A stretch of DNA of 64,000 nucleotides from Nocardia coubleae NBRC 108252 (GTDB lineage Bacteria > Actinomycetota > Actinomycetes > Mycobacteriales > Mycobacteriaceae). Shown in pieces: positions 51,227 through 60,010 of the stretch. Positions within the stretch are counted from its first letter, which is position 1, and each line of letters starts with the position of its first letter. A program made the position numbers and the translations under genes. The stretch spans positions 1 through 64,000 of the forward strand of contig NZ_BDBD01000011.1 of NCBI RefSeq assembly GCF_001612805.1, read 5' to 3'. Under the pieces are notes generated by a model that was given only the letters and a program-made list of their open reading frames with translations, was not told where the DNA came from and made no database searches.

Positions 51227-52440
51227 CTGCGCCACAGGCGGTTCGCGCGGCGGTGGCGGCCGCGTTTCGCGACGAGTGGGGTCAAGTGGTCGCGACCCTG
51301 ATCGGGATGACCGGAGATTGGGATCTCGCGGAGGACTGCGCGCAGGAGGCGTTCGCCGCGGCGCTGACGACGTGGCCGCGCGATGGTGTGCCGAGCCGTC
51401 CGGGAGCCTGGCTCACCACGACGGCGCGCAACCGTGCGACCGACCGGCTCCGCCGGGACACGGCCGCGGCCGCGAAGCTGCGCCGGCTCGCCGTGCTGGC
51501 ACGAGACCCGATCGAGCCGACGACGGACAGAATTCCCGACGAGCGGTTGCGGCTGATCTTCACCTGCTGCCATCCGGCGCTGCCGTTCCCGGCCAGGGTC
51601 GCTCTCACATTGCGCACGCTGGCGGGCTTGAGTACCGCTGAGATAGCGAAGGCGTTCCTGACGGCCGAGCCCACGATGGCACAACGCTTGGTCCGCGCGA
51701 AACGCAAGATCACCGAGGCGGGCATCCCGTACCGCGTGCCACCGCCGGAACTGCTGCCGGAACGACTCCCCGCCGTCCTTGCGGTGCTCTATCTGATCTT
51801 CAACCAGGGCTACGACGACGAGGACGAAACCCGCGGGCTCGCGGACGAGGGGATCCATCTCGCGCGCGTCCTTGTCCGGCTGCTGCCCACCGAGCCCGAG
51901 GCGCGCGGCCTGCTGGCCTTGATGCTGCTGCTCGAGGCGCGCCGCGAGAACCGCACGGACCACGGCGTGCTGGTCACGCTGGAGAACCAGGACCGGTCGC
52001 GATGGGATCGCGCGCTGATCGCCGAAGGCGTGGCGACGCTCGACGACGCGCTGGCTGTGCGTCGTCCCGGCCCGTATCAGGTGCAGGCCGCGATCGCCGC
52101 CTGCCACGCCACCGCGCCCGACGCGGCGTCCACGGACTGGCCACAGATCGCAGCCCTCTACCGCGAACTCGCGCAGTTGGCTCCGTCCCCGGTCGTCGAC
52201 CTCAACCGTGCCGTGGCGGTGGCCATGGCCGACGGTATTTCCGCAGGCCTGGCCCTCGTCGACGAGATCGCCGAGTCCGGCCGTCTCGACGGCTACTACC
52301 TGCTGCACGCGACCCGAGGCGATCTCCTCCGCCGCGACGGCCGGATCACCGAGGCCGCCGCAGCGTACGAGGCCGCGCTGGAACTCGCCCCCACCGACGC
52401 CGAGCGCCGCTACCTGGCCGAACGCCTCCGCGGACGCTGA
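51223..52440 (+). CDS. ECF42-like sigma factor with C-terminal TPR-type extension
   Basis: A 405-aa sigma factor. Region 2: [20 protein letters not shown], then [20 protein letters not shown]. Region 4: [33 protein letters not shown]. The long C-terminal half (from about 185) has the DUF6596/TPR-like helices typical of ECF42, including [20 protein letters not shown]. No anti-sigma factor is adjacent; the extension itself is thought to be required for activity in this group. It is coupled to the DGPF gene and followed by an SRPBCC gene. Confidence 0.92.
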   Translation: MTAPQAVRAAVAAAFRDEWGQVVATLIGMTGDWDLAEDCAQEAFAAALTTWPRDGVPSRPGAWLTTTARNRATDRLRRDTAAAAKLRRLAVLARDPIEPTTDRIPDERLRLIFTCCHPALPFPARVALTLRTLAGLSTAEIAKAFLTAEPTMAQRLVRAKRKITEAGIPYRVPPPELLPERLPAVLAVLYLIFNQGYDDEDETRGLADEGIHLARVLVRLLPTEPEARGLLALMLLLEARRENRTDHGVLVTLENQDRSRWDRALIAEGVATLDDALAVRRPGPYQVQAAIAACHATAPDAASTDWPQIAALYRELAQLAPSPVVDLNRAVAVAMADGISAGLALVDEIAESGRLDGYYLLHATRGDLLRRDGRITEAAAAYEAALELAPTDAERRYLAERLRGR

Positions 52441-52483
52441 CAGATCCGTTCCGGAAATCTCGGAGAATTTTTTCTCACGCCGA

Positions 52484-52510
52484 TGTCGATTCCGCGCGCT
52501 CTGTTTCGTC
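52484..52510 (+). promoter_or_regulatory. putative ECF42 promoter of the SRPBCC gene
   Basis: TGTCGA (52484-52489) and CGTC (52507-52510) are separated by 17 bases and lie about 36 bases before the SRPBCC start. As I recall, reported ECF42 promoters carry TGTCGA in the -35 region and a CGA/TC-type -10. The match is suggestive only. Confidence 0.5.
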
Positions 52511-52545
52511 GGTGGTACACAACCACCCGATAGAGAGGCAAGAAG

Positions 52546-53043
52546 ATGTCGAACACCGAGTACCTGAGCGCCACGATGTCGGTCGACCATACACCGGACG
52601 AGGTCTTCGCCGCCGTCACCGATGTGCGCGGCTGGTGGAACCAGAACATCATCGGCGATACGGCCGCCGTCGGCGACGAATTCGTCTTCACCGACGACGT
52701 CGACTATGCGGGCGAGACGGCCAGGACCAACAAGGACGGCATCCGGTTCAGCCGGTTCCGGATCACCGAGGTGGTGCCGGGTAAGCGGATGGTCTGGCAC
52801 GTCGTGGACTCCGACCTCAGCTTCGTCGACGACCGCGACGAGTGGACCGGCACCGATGTCGTCTTCGACATCACGGCCGACCAGACAGGCACGACCCTGC
52901 ACTTCACGCACAAAGGCCTGACCGCCGCAGACTCCGAATGCTTCGACGAATGCTCCCGCGGCTGGAACTTCTACATCACCAAGAGCCTGCCGCAGTTGAT
53001 CACCACCGGCACCGGCCTGCCGTTCGCGAAGTACGACGCCTGA
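52546..53043 (+). CDS. SRPBCC/AHSA1-like protein
   Basis: A 165-aa helix-grip protein of the AHSA1 type: YLSATMSVDHTPDEVFAAVT, then DVRGWWNQNIIGDTAAVGDE (the GWW block is common in this group), VVPGKRMVWHVVDSDLSFVD and a C-terminal helix GWNFYITKSLPQLITTGTG. GAGAGGCAAGA precedes the ATG. A putative ECF42 promoter lies upstream, making it the most likely direct target of the neighbouring sigma factor. Confidence 0.85.
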   Translation: MSNTEYLSATMSVDHTPDEVFAAVTDVRGWWNQNIIGDTAAVGDEFVFTDDVDYAGETARTNKDGIRFSRFRITEVVPGKRMVWHVVDSDLSFVDDRDEWTGTDVVFDITADQTGTTLHFTHKGLTAADSECFDECSRGWNFYITKSLPQLITTGTGLPFAKYDA

Positions 53044-53066
53044 TCCGTCGCGGCTCGACTCGCCGG

Positions 53067-53681
53067 CTACCGCACTGTTTTGTCGGCGATGCGGTACCCG
53101 GCCGAGGTCTGTTGAGCGCGGAACCAGTGGTCTATGAGAACGGAGGCTCCTTCTGGGGTGGGATCGGACTTGATCATCGCGCTGATGCGCTGGGCTTGTG
53201 CGGTTGTCGGCAAGAAGCCGACCAAGAGGGTAGGAAGCAGGAGCCTGCGGGCCAACAGTTCTTGTCTCGAGGTCACCTGGGGCCTGCGGACTACCGAAAC
53301 GTTGACGCGGATCGCGTGTTCGTTGCCCGGCGGAACGCCTGGTCGATCGGATTCGATGGCGGCATAACGGAACCCATGTGCGAGGTTGCAAGCGGAGCAA
53401 CCCAGGGGGCCGCGGCTGAGACGGTCGCCACATTCGTCACAGGTGATCCGGTCTAGCGCGGCGTCGACGACTCGCCAGTCGTGCTGGGCGGGTTCCGCAG
53501 CTATCAACCGGGCAACGTCGAGTTCACTTTCGCCTCGCCACTGATCGAAGAAGTGCTGCCACTTCTCCTCCACGATGCCATCGACGAGAAGCCGACATCG
53601 ACGACAATCAGGCGCTCCACCGTACTCGTGACCACCACACTCGTCGCATCGCACCAGCGCGGCACCGACCCCTGGCCTCAT
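53067..53681 (-). CDS. tandem zinc-knuckle hypothetical protein, 204 aa
   Basis: The N-terminal half has two four-cysteine zinc-binding units with identical spacing: C12-x2-C15-x10-C26-x2-C29 and C80-x2-C83-x10-C94-x2-C97, both starting CDECG. Between them lies a helical segment (VEEKWQHFFDQWRGESELDV). The C terminus has a hydrophobic stretch (ARRLLLPTLLVGFLPTTAQA) and a polar end. I recognise no family. No clear ribosome site precedes the ATG, so the start is uncertain. It stands alone. Confidence 0.6.
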   Translation of the reverse strand: MRPGVGAALVRCDECGGHEYGGAPDCRRCRLLVDGIVEEKWQHFFDQWRGESELDVARLIAAEPAQHDWRVVDAALDRITCDECGDRLSRGPLGCSACNLAHGFRYAAIESDRPGVPPGNEHAIRVNVSVVRRPQVTSRQELLARRLLLPTLLVGFLPTTAQAQRISAMIKSDPTPEGASVLIDHWFRAQQTSAGYRIADKTVR

Positions 53682-54062
53682 ACAGGTAATTTTCGCGCCG
53701 ACAAGATGGCTGGCGCCAACGAATTGCTCAGGTCAAGGCTCGTTCTCCAAGGGATGTTCGATCGCTGACCGCACGCGATACTGCAACTCTCCACGATCCT
53801 GAGCAGCACTGCACGCCGAGACCCGGCTATCCAGATCTCCCTCTGCCGACATGACTTCGGCGATGCCGACCGCGCTGCCCTGGGCGAGATGAAGCGCGGT
53901 GGCTACGCCCACACGCCCACGGGCCCGGTAGCTGGCAACACATTGTCGGCCGGTGGCCGCCGCGCGCCGGCGTCCGCTCATCCTCGGGACCCGGGCCCGA
54001 TGTAGCCCTCACACGCCGGCACCAGCGGGACACGGGGGAGTTGTGTCGCTGGGCTGGTGGAT
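53682..54062. other. 381-base interval without a confident gene
   Basis: A minus-strand ORF at 53733-53981 (opening MSGRRRAAATGRQCVASYRA) has plausible codon use in its middle but no recognised domain or ribosome site. No RNA gene, repeat or promoter could be supported here. Confidence 0.3.
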
Positions 54063-54539
54063 TCAGCTCTTGGTCAGCCACTCGCGGACATCGGCAAGGG
54101 CTGTGCCCCCGCTGTCTGCGTCGATGTCAGCGGCCAGGTCGGCGATGGAGACGTGGGCGAGCGCGTGTGCCCATGCGGTTTCGGCGGCAGCCATCGCACG
54201 GGCGATCGCGCACGGTCGTGCACATTGCCCGGCGGGGATGCCCAATGGTCCGCGCTGCCTGATCTCGGCGCATCGGTAGGCGGGTTCGTCGCCATCGATA
54301 GCTTGCACCACCTGTAGGGCGCTGATCTCCGAAGCAGGTCTGGTGAGGGTGTAGCCACCGGCTTGGCCCATGGCGGAGCGCACGATGCCGGCTCGCGACA
54401 AAGCCTGGAGGTGCTTGGCCGTATATGCCGGCGGGGTGCCGTGCAGTTCTGCCAGCCGCGCCACGGGCACCGGTTCATGGCTCTGACCGAGGGTGACACA
54501 ACTGTGTAGGGCCCATTCCACGCCGCTCGACATCTTCAC
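54063..54539 (-). CDS. Rrf2 family transcriptional regulator
   Basis: A 158-aa regulator with the Rrf2 winged helix (MKMSSGVEWALHSCVTLGQS, then ARLAELHGTPPAYTAKHLQA and GIVRSAMGQAGGYTLTRP). It has cysteines at 14, 89, 105 and 109, of which C89, C105 and C109 lie in the region where Rrf2 proteins may hold an Fe-S cluster (RCAEIRQRG.., QCARPCAIA). It is divergent from a CynX-type exporter, with two mirrored copies of a 21-base site between them, so it very probably represses both. Confidence 0.88.
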   Translation of the reverse strand: MKMSSGVEWALHSCVTLGQSHEPVPVARLAELHGTPPAYTAKHLQALSRAGIVRSAMGQAGGYTLTRPASEISALQVVQAIDGDEPAYRCAEIRQRGPLGIPAGQCARPCAIARAMAAAETAWAHALAHVSIADLAADIDADSGGTALADVREWLTKS

Positions 54540-54557
54540 GCCCCCATCCTAGCCAAT

Positions 54558-54610
54558 CTCGGACAAGAAGTATCCGAGATGTGATACAACTCGGATACTT
54601 GTTGTCCGAG
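54558..54610. promoter_or_regulatory. doubled Rrf2 operator
   Basis: Two 21-base elements, 54558-54578 and 54590-54610, are inverted copies of each other with one mismatch (left starts CTCGGACAAGAAGTATCC, right starts CTCGGATACTTGTTGTCC) across an 11-base spacer. Each also carries CTCGGA/TCCGAG at its ends. They fill the gap between the Rrf2 and exporter starts. Confidence 0.85.
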
Positions 54611-54626
54611 ATAGATTGCTGGAGTC

Positions 54627-55853
54627 ATGACGCTCAAAGAAATGCCGTCCAACCCGGTGCCCTCCGACCGCACATCCTTGGGCCTGGCGGCCTTGGCACT
54701 GTTTGTCGCGGCCGCTAACCTGCGGCCGGCGATCGCGGCGGTCTCACCGTTGGTCGGCCAGATCCGCGCCGACCTCGATCTGTCGGCCACCGCGGTATCG
54801 CTGTTGACCACCATTCCAACGCTGGCCATGGGGGTATGCGCCCCGCTCGGTGCTTACGTGGGCCGGCGCTACGGGCTGCAGGCCGGTGTGCTCGTCGGGC
54901 TCGTGATCATCGCTGTGGCCACCGGTGCGCGAGTGTTCGGCGCTTCCACTTGGCTGCAGTTGAGCAGCGCCGCGATCGTAGGCGCGGGAATCGCCATCGC
55001 ACAGACCCTGCTGCCCGCCGTGGTCAAGTCGCGCTTCGCCGCCCGAGCCGGGCTGGTCACCGGCATCTACACCGCCGGACTCGGCTTGGGAGGCGCGGTG
55101 GCGGCCGGGGCGACCGCGCCGTTGGCCGCGGCTCTGCACTCCTGGCCTGGTGCGTTGGCGTCCTGGGCGGTGCTCGCGCTGGGCGGGATCACACTGTGGT
55201 CCGCCGCTGGGAAGGCTTTGCGCCTGGACGATGTCGCGGCCCCCGCCGGGCCCGCGACCAAAGGCATGCCCTGGCGCAGCGGTGTGGCCTGGAGACTCAC
55301 CATCCTCTCGGCTGTCAACTCCGCGCTCTACTACTGCGAGCTGGCCTGGGTGGCGCCCCTGCTGCACGACGATGCCGGTCTCGACGCATCCACCGCCGGT
55401 GTCATGCTGACGGTGATGATCTCGATCCAGGTGGTCGCGATGCTGGCCGTACCGGCGCTGCTGGGAGAAGGCCGGGGACCCTGGGCGGGCCTGGCTCTGA
55501 TGATGACGCTGACCGCCGCCGGTTTCCTCGGGTTGGCGTACGCGCCGGGCGTCGGGACGTGGGTTTGGATCGCAGTGCTCGGTATCGGGCACGGCGGACT
55601 TTTCACGCTGGTGCTGACCCTTCCCGTACTGGCCGGTCGGGATCCGGGAGAAGCGGGGCGGATCAGTGCGATGGCGTTCTTCGTCGGCTATGCCTGCGCG
55701 GCGCTGGCCCCGCTCCTGGTGGGCGCGCTGCGAGATGCCACAGGTGACTTCACCGTCGGCTTCGGAGTGCTTGGTGGCCTCGGTCTGCTGATGCTCTGGC
55801 CCATCGCACGCCTGCGCAATACCATCGGTCCGAATTCGGTTCGCCCCCTGTGA
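54627..55853 (+). CDS. MFS transporter, CynX/NimT type
   Basis: A 408-aa, 12-helix transporter. The opening NLRPAIAAVSPLVGQIRADL, followed by LLTTIPTLAMGVCAPLGAYV, is the signature of the CynX/NimT (cyanate/2-nitroimidazole) group. The substrate is likely a small organic compound. It is driven from a promoter overlapping the right copy of the Rrf2 operator, suggesting induction by the ligand or redox signal of that regulator. Confidence 0.88.
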   Translation: MTLKEMPSNPVPSDRTSLGLAALALFVAAANLRPAIAAVSPLVGQIRADLDLSATAVSLLTTIPTLAMGVCAPLGAYVGRRYGLQAGVLVGLVIIAVATGARVFGASTWLQLSSAAIVGAGIAIAQTLLPAVVKSRFAARAGLVTGIYTAGLGLGGAVAAGATAPLAAALHSWPGALASWAVLALGGITLWSAAGKALRLDDVAAPAGPATKGMPWRSGVAWRLTILSAVNSALYYCELAWVAPLLHDDAGLDASTAGVMLTVMISIQVVAMLAVPALLGEGRGPWAGLALMMTLTAAGFLGLAYAPGVGTWVWIAVLGIGHGGLFTLVLTLPVLAGRDPGEAGRISAMAFFVGYACAALAPLLVGALRDATGDFTVGFGVLGGLGLLMLWPIARLRNTIGPNSVRPL

Positions 55854-55908
55854 CAGTGGTACGAGGGCTGTCCACCTGCCTGTCCGCTGGTTGTCACGAC
55901 GCCGGACA

Positions 55909-56610
55909 TCATCGACCGAGTCTCGGGTCATCGCCAGTCCCACTGTTCCGGGTGATGCTCGCGACGAGTCCGTCGATGACGTCGGCAACCGCTGTCTCGG
56001 TGTGGAATTCGGCGCGGATGTCTGCCCACTGGGGGAGCAGTCTTGCGACGGTGGGGAAATCGGTGAGTTGATCGGTGGTGATCAGGTCCGACCAGTAGGG
56101 CTGGGCGGGCTCTGTGCCGTGATGGGTTCGGGCGGCGCGGCGGCTCATCAGCTCGCCGACGACGAACCGCCAGACGGTGAAGTACATGTATCCGGCCTTG
56201 CGGTCGGTGGCACCCAGGTCGGTCGCGGCATCGACGAATTCGTTGAGCATCCACATCGCGGAGCGACCGAAGCTCTGGCCGGTGACGAGAATGTCTGCCA
56301 CCCACGGCAATTGGTCCAGGGTGTCGACGAGGTAGCAGACGATGGCGATCAGGCGGTCCCTGGGTGCATCGGGGAGTTCGGGGCGCTGCAGTTCGTCGGC
56401 GAGCGCGCCGAGTATCACGGTGAAAAGGGCTGCCTTGGTGGGGAAGTGATGGTAGATCGCGGCGGTGCTTGTCCCGAGTTCATCGGCCAGCCGACGCATG
56501 CTGAAGGCTTCCGCGCCGCCCGTGGCGAGCAGCCGGGTGGCAGCGGTGACGACCGTCTCGCGCGGTAGCCGGATCGGGCGTCCACGTCGGGGGCTCGGGA
56601 TGTCGGGCAT
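55909..56610 (-). CDS. TetR family regulator of the third DHA2 exporter
   Basis: A 233-aa protein with helix-turn-helix AATRLLATGGAEAFSMRRLA, DELGTSTAAIYHHFPTKAAL and a TetR_C-type helical domain. ATG 56610 (MPDIPSPRRGR) was chosen; ATG 56643 is in frame. It is divergent from the MFS gene at 56702 with an AT-rich 91-base promoter region containing the palindrome ACGCGT, and probably represses that gene. Confidence 0.86.
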   Translation of the reverse strand: MPDIPSPRRGRPIRLPRETVVTAATRLLATGGAEAFSMRRLADELGTSTAAIYHHFPTKAALFTVILGALADELQRPELPDAPRDRLIAIVCYLVDTLDQLPWVADILVTGQSFGRSAMWMLNEFVDAATDLGATDRKAGYMYFTVWRFVVGELMSRRAARTHHGTEPAQPYWSDLITTDQLTDFPTVARLLPQWADIRAEFHTETAVADVIDGLVASITRNSGTGDDPRLGR

Positions 56611-56701
56611 AGCGGTGATTCTTCGCGCGACGACTCTCGACATTCGGGTAAGGGTGTGCTTACCTGATTAAAAATACGCGTTACTAAATAGGAGGCACGT
56701 G

Positions 56702-58132
56702 GTGTCCGAACCGCCGACCACACACCGAGGCGCCACATCGGCCGTCGTGTTCTTGACGATGTTCCTGGTTTCACTCGACCTGTCGATCGTCAATGTCGCG
56801 CTACCGGCCATGGACGCCGCACTCGATCTGGGAACTGCAGGCCTGGCCTGGGTGATCAACGCCTTTCTGCTGCCTTATGCGGGATTGTTGCTGCTGGGCG
56901 GCAGGCTCGCCGACCTCGTCGGGCGTCGCACGCTGCTCCTCGGCTCGCTCGGTGTCTTCGCCGTGGCCAGCTTGTTCGGTGGTGCCGCACAGCAGGGTTG
57001 GCAGCTCATCGCGGGTCGCGGTCTGCAAGGTGTCGCCGCCGCGGTGCTCACGCCGATGTCACTGGCGCTGGTGACCTCGGAATTCGAGGAAGGCCCTGCC
57101 CGCAACAAGGCGATGGCCGTCTGGGGTGGCGCGGGTGCGGCGGGTGGCGCACTCGGGGTGGTGCTGAGCGGGCTGCTCACCGACCATCTGAACTGGCGTT
57201 GGGTGATGTGGGTCAACGTCTTGTTCGTGGTCGCTGCGATGGTCGCGGTGCTGCGCGGTGTGGACAACCGGGTACCTGCGCGTCATCGACGGCCCGACAT
57301 CCTCGGTGGCCTGCTCGTCACCGCGGGTGTCACAGCCTTGGTGATGGGTGTGATCGAGACCAGTGAGCGTGGCTGGGGTGCACCGCAGGTATCGGGTTGG
57401 TTCGGCGCGGGTGTAGTCGCGCTGCTGGTCTTCGTGGTCGTGGAAGCTCGCGTCGCGGATCCGCTGGTACCGTTGGCATTTCTGCGACGGCGTTCACTGA
57501 TCGGTGCTTCGGTCTTCGGGTTCCTGCTCACCTCTGCCCAGATCGCCAGCTTCTTCTTCGTCTCCCAGATCATGCAGCGCGTCTTGGGCTACAGCCCTAC
57601 CGAGACCGGCCTGTCCTTCCTACCGTTCTGTGTCGGCATCATGATCGGGCTGCGTGCCGCCCAGGTCGTGGCCCGCGACCTCGGCCCCCGGCCGGTGCTG
57701 CTCGCCGGCGGTCTACTCGGCGCGTTGGGGCTGTTCTGGTTCGGATTCGCCGGGCCGACAAGCGGTTTCGTCACCGCGATCCTGGGGCCGTCGCTGGTCT
57801 GCAGTATCGGCGTCGGAGCCGCGATGGTGGCGATGGGCTCGGCTGCTTCCTCGGGTGTGCCCGTCGAACAGGCCGGGCTCGCTTCGGGAATCCTCAGCAG
57901 TGCTCGCCAGCTCGGTGGTGCGTTGGGCTTGGCGGTCCTGGTCACCGTGGCCAGTTCGGTCACCGGCGGCGGGACAACGCCGGACGCGCTGTCCGACGGT
58001 TTCGCCACGGCCCTGTGGGTGGCTGCGGGCCTGCTCGCCCTCGGAGCTGTCGCGGCGACCGTGATCGTTCCGGCCTCCCGCCCGAAACCGCCGGTATCGG
58101 AGGTCGACGGGGCATTGCCGCATATCGCCTGA
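56702..58132 (+). CDS. MFS drug exporter, DHA2 type, third copy
   Basis: A 476-aa transporter with about 14 membrane segments: FLVSLDLSIVNVALPAMDAA in helix 1, LGGRLADLVGRRTLLLGSLG as motif A and GGALGVVLSGLLTDHLNWRW as motif C. The helix-1 motif D-(L/F)-SIVNVALP marks the EmrB branch, different from the two LYLxVPSL-type exporters at 34.7 and 39.9 kb. GTG 56702 is preferred over GTG 56699 because AGGAGG then has normal spacing. It is controlled by the divergent TetR gene. Confidence 0.9.
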   Translation: MSEPPTTHRGATSAVVFLTMFLVSLDLSIVNVALPAMDAALDLGTAGLAWVINAFLLPYAGLLLLGGRLADLVGRRTLLLGSLGVFAVASLFGGAAQQGWQLIAGRGLQGVAAAVLTPMSLALVTSEFEEGPARNKAMAVWGGAGAAGGALGVVLSGLLTDHLNWRWVMWVNVLFVVAAMVAVLRGVDNRVPARHRRPDILGGLLVTAGVTALVMGVIETSERGWGAPQVSGWFGAGVVALLVFVVVEARVADPLVPLAFLRRRSLIGASVFGFLLTSAQIASFFFVSQIMQRVLGYSPTETGLSFLPFCVGIMIGLRAAQVVARDLGPRPVLLAGGLLGALGLFWFGFAGPTSGFVTAILGPSLVCSIGVGAAMVAMGSAASSGVPVEQAGLASGILSSARQLGGALGLAVLVTVASSVTGGGTTPDALSDGFATALWVAAGLLALGAVAATVIVPASRPKPPVSEVDGALPHIA

Positions 58133-58221
58133 GTAGCCGGATGGTCGCGACACGTGGCCGGCGCTCGCGCGATCCGGCGTAAAGCCCGAGACCAGCGGTA
58201 TTCGGTGCGGGACGAGATCGT

Positions 58222-58376
58222 TGTAGGGTCGTATCCGGCGTAGGGAACACCGGTGTGAATCCGGGGCTGTCCCGCAACTGTCACCGGGGAGCAATCCGCC
58301 GATTAGTGGTCACGACCTACCCAGGTTGGAAGGCCGGCGGAGGTGCGTCGATCCGGGAGCCAGGATACCTGCGCCC
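58222..58376 (+). ncRNA. cobalamin (AdoCbl) riboswitch
   Basis: The conserved core is complete: TAGGGAACACCGGTGTGAAT with CCGGGGCTGTCCCGCAACTGT (58241-58281), then the B12 box AGCCAGGATACCTGC at 58358-58372. Between them lie pairable G+C-rich arms. The outer P1 boundaries are approximate. The element ends about 30 bases before the start codon of the binding protein, so ligand probably blocks translation initiation or causes early termination, lowering expression when cobalamin is plentiful. Confidence 0.93.
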
Positions 58377-58407
58377 GAAGTATCGGGATCCACCCACGAG
58401 GATGGCA

Positions 58408-60000
58408 ATGAACAACTACACATCGGATCGGCCCGGGCTCGGCCGCCGGAAATTTCTGCTGGGCAGCGCGGGAGCGTTCGGCGCTGTCGTGCTGGGCGCG
58501 GCCATGACGGGCTGCGGCTCGGAAGCCGGCCAGGCGGGTTCGCAGCTGGGACCGTCACGGCCGGGCGGACGTTTGCGTTCGGTGATCGCCGGAAGGTCGG
58601 CGAGCGCGGATGTCCTCGACCCGCACGAGGCCGGTAGCTCGGCGGGTGGCGCGGTGTCGAAGAACGTCTGGGACAAACTGGTTGCCTACAACAATGATCT
58701 GACCCTGCGCTACCGGCTCGCGCAGTCGCTGGAGCCGAACGCGGACGGCAGCCAGTGGCGTATCAATCTGCGCCCGGGGGTGGTGTTCAGTGATGGAACC
58801 CCGCTGACCGCGCGGGATGTGCTGTGGAGCTTCGAGCGGATGCTCGATCCGACGAGGAACTCCTCCGGTGATCTCTCGATGGTCGATATGTCGCGCACCC
58901 GTGCCGACGGTGATCTCGGTGTCGTGGTGGCGATGAAATCTCCGCTGGCGGACTTCGGTTCGGTGCTGGCGGGCTGGTACTGCTACATCGTCAAGGCGGG
59001 CACCGGCGTCATCGACGGGTCGGCGCTCCCGGTGGGCACCGGTCCGTTCGCGTTGGCCCGCTGGTCACCAGGTGACCGAACCCTGTTGCGTCGTAACGAG
59101 CGGTACTGGGACGGACCGGTACCGCTCGATGAAGTGGAGATCATCCAGATCGCCGAGACCGAAGCGCGTATCAATGCCTTCCTTTCCGGGGAAGCCGATG
59201 TGGCGCACGAGATCTCGTACCTGCAGGCGCGGACGCTTTCCAGTGATCCGAACACCACGGTTGTGGTGCCGCCCGCCGGGTTGATGGGTGCGTTCCAGAT
59301 GCGGGTCGACACCGCGCCTTTCGACGATCCGCGGGTGCGGCAGGCCATGCGGTTGGCGGTGGACCGCCAAGCCATGGTCGATGCGGTGTACTACGGCTAC
59401 GCCGAGGTGGGCAACGACATCTACGGCAAGGGCGCACCGTTCTATCACGGCGATCTGCCGCAGCGGTCCTACGATCCGCAGCACGCGCGAGAACTGTTGC
59501 GCGAGGCCGGAAAAGAGAACTTGACGGTGACCCTGCCCACGGCGGACGGGATGCCCGGCATGCTAGAGGCCGCGACCTTGTTCGCTGAGCACGCCAGAGC
59601 CGCGGGCATCACGATCAAGCTGGAATCGGTCCCTGCGGACACCTACTTCTCCCAGGTCAGCGGTAAGGCGCCGCTGTCCCACGTGGGCTGGTGGAACTAC
59701 AGTCTCGACTACTTCTACGGCCAGACCATGACCAGTTCGTCGCCAAGCAACGGCACCGGCTGGCGACGACCCGGCTGGGATGCCGCCTTCGCCCAGGCCC
59801 GCGCCGCGATGGATCCGCAGCGACGGAGCGAGCTGTATCGCCAACTGCAGGAAGAACTCTGGAACGACGGCGGCTACATCCTGCACAGCTTCGCCAAACG
59901 CCCCGACGCGGCGAAGAACTATGTGGGTGGAGTGCGAAACGGCGTGTCCGGCACCGACGACTGGGCCAACTACGCGACCACCTGGCTCGCCGAGCAGTGA
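58408..60000 (+). CDS. ABC transporter substrate-binding lipoprotein (SBP_bac_5), Tat-exported
   Basis: A 530-aa binding protein of the dipeptide/nickel family. The N terminus has a Tat motif (GRRKFLLGS, Arg 13-14) and a lipobox with Cys 36 (AAMTGC). The mature part opens RLRSVIAGRSASADVLDPHE and includes GSQWRINLRPGVVFSDGTPL, the family signature region. ATG 58408 is best placed after GAGGA; ATG 58402 is possible. It is the first gene behind the cobalamin riboswitch, suggesting capture of cobalt, nickel or a corrinoid-related compound (inference). Confidence 0.9.
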   Translation: MNNYTSDRPGLGRRKFLLGSAGAFGAVVLGAAMTGCGSEAGQAGSQLGPSRPGGRLRSVIAGRSASADVLDPHEAGSSAGGAVSKNVWDKLVAYNNDLTLRYRLAQSLEPNADGSQWRINLRPGVVFSDGTPLTARDVLWSFERMLDPTRNSSGDLSMVDMSRTRADGDLGVVVAMKSPLADFGSVLAGWYCYIVKAGTGVIDGSALPVGTGPFALARWSPGDRTLLRRNERYWDGPVPLDEVEIIQIAETEARINAFLSGEADVAHEISYLQARTLSSDPNTTVVVPPAGLMGAFQMRVDTAPFDDPRVRQAMRLAVDRQAMVDAVYYGYAEVGNDIYGKGAPFYHGDLPQRSYDPQHARELLREAGKENLTVTLPTADGMPGMLEAATLFAEHARAAGITIKLESVPADTYFSQVSGKAPLSHVGWWNYSLDYFYGQTMTSSSPSNGTGWRRPGWDAAFAQARAAMDPQRRSELYRQLQEELWNDGGYILHSFAKRPDAAKNYVGGVRNGVSGTDDWANYATTWLAEQ

Positions 60001-60010
60001 CCCGCCGCTC

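Noticed and set aside
53733..53981. 82-aa minus-strand ORF
   Set aside because: No ribosome site, domain or operon context supports it.
56640..56700. ACGCGT palindrome in the TetR/DHA2 intergenic region as a defined operator
   Set aside because: Only six bases with no extended symmetry; mentioned under the TetR gene but not called as a site.
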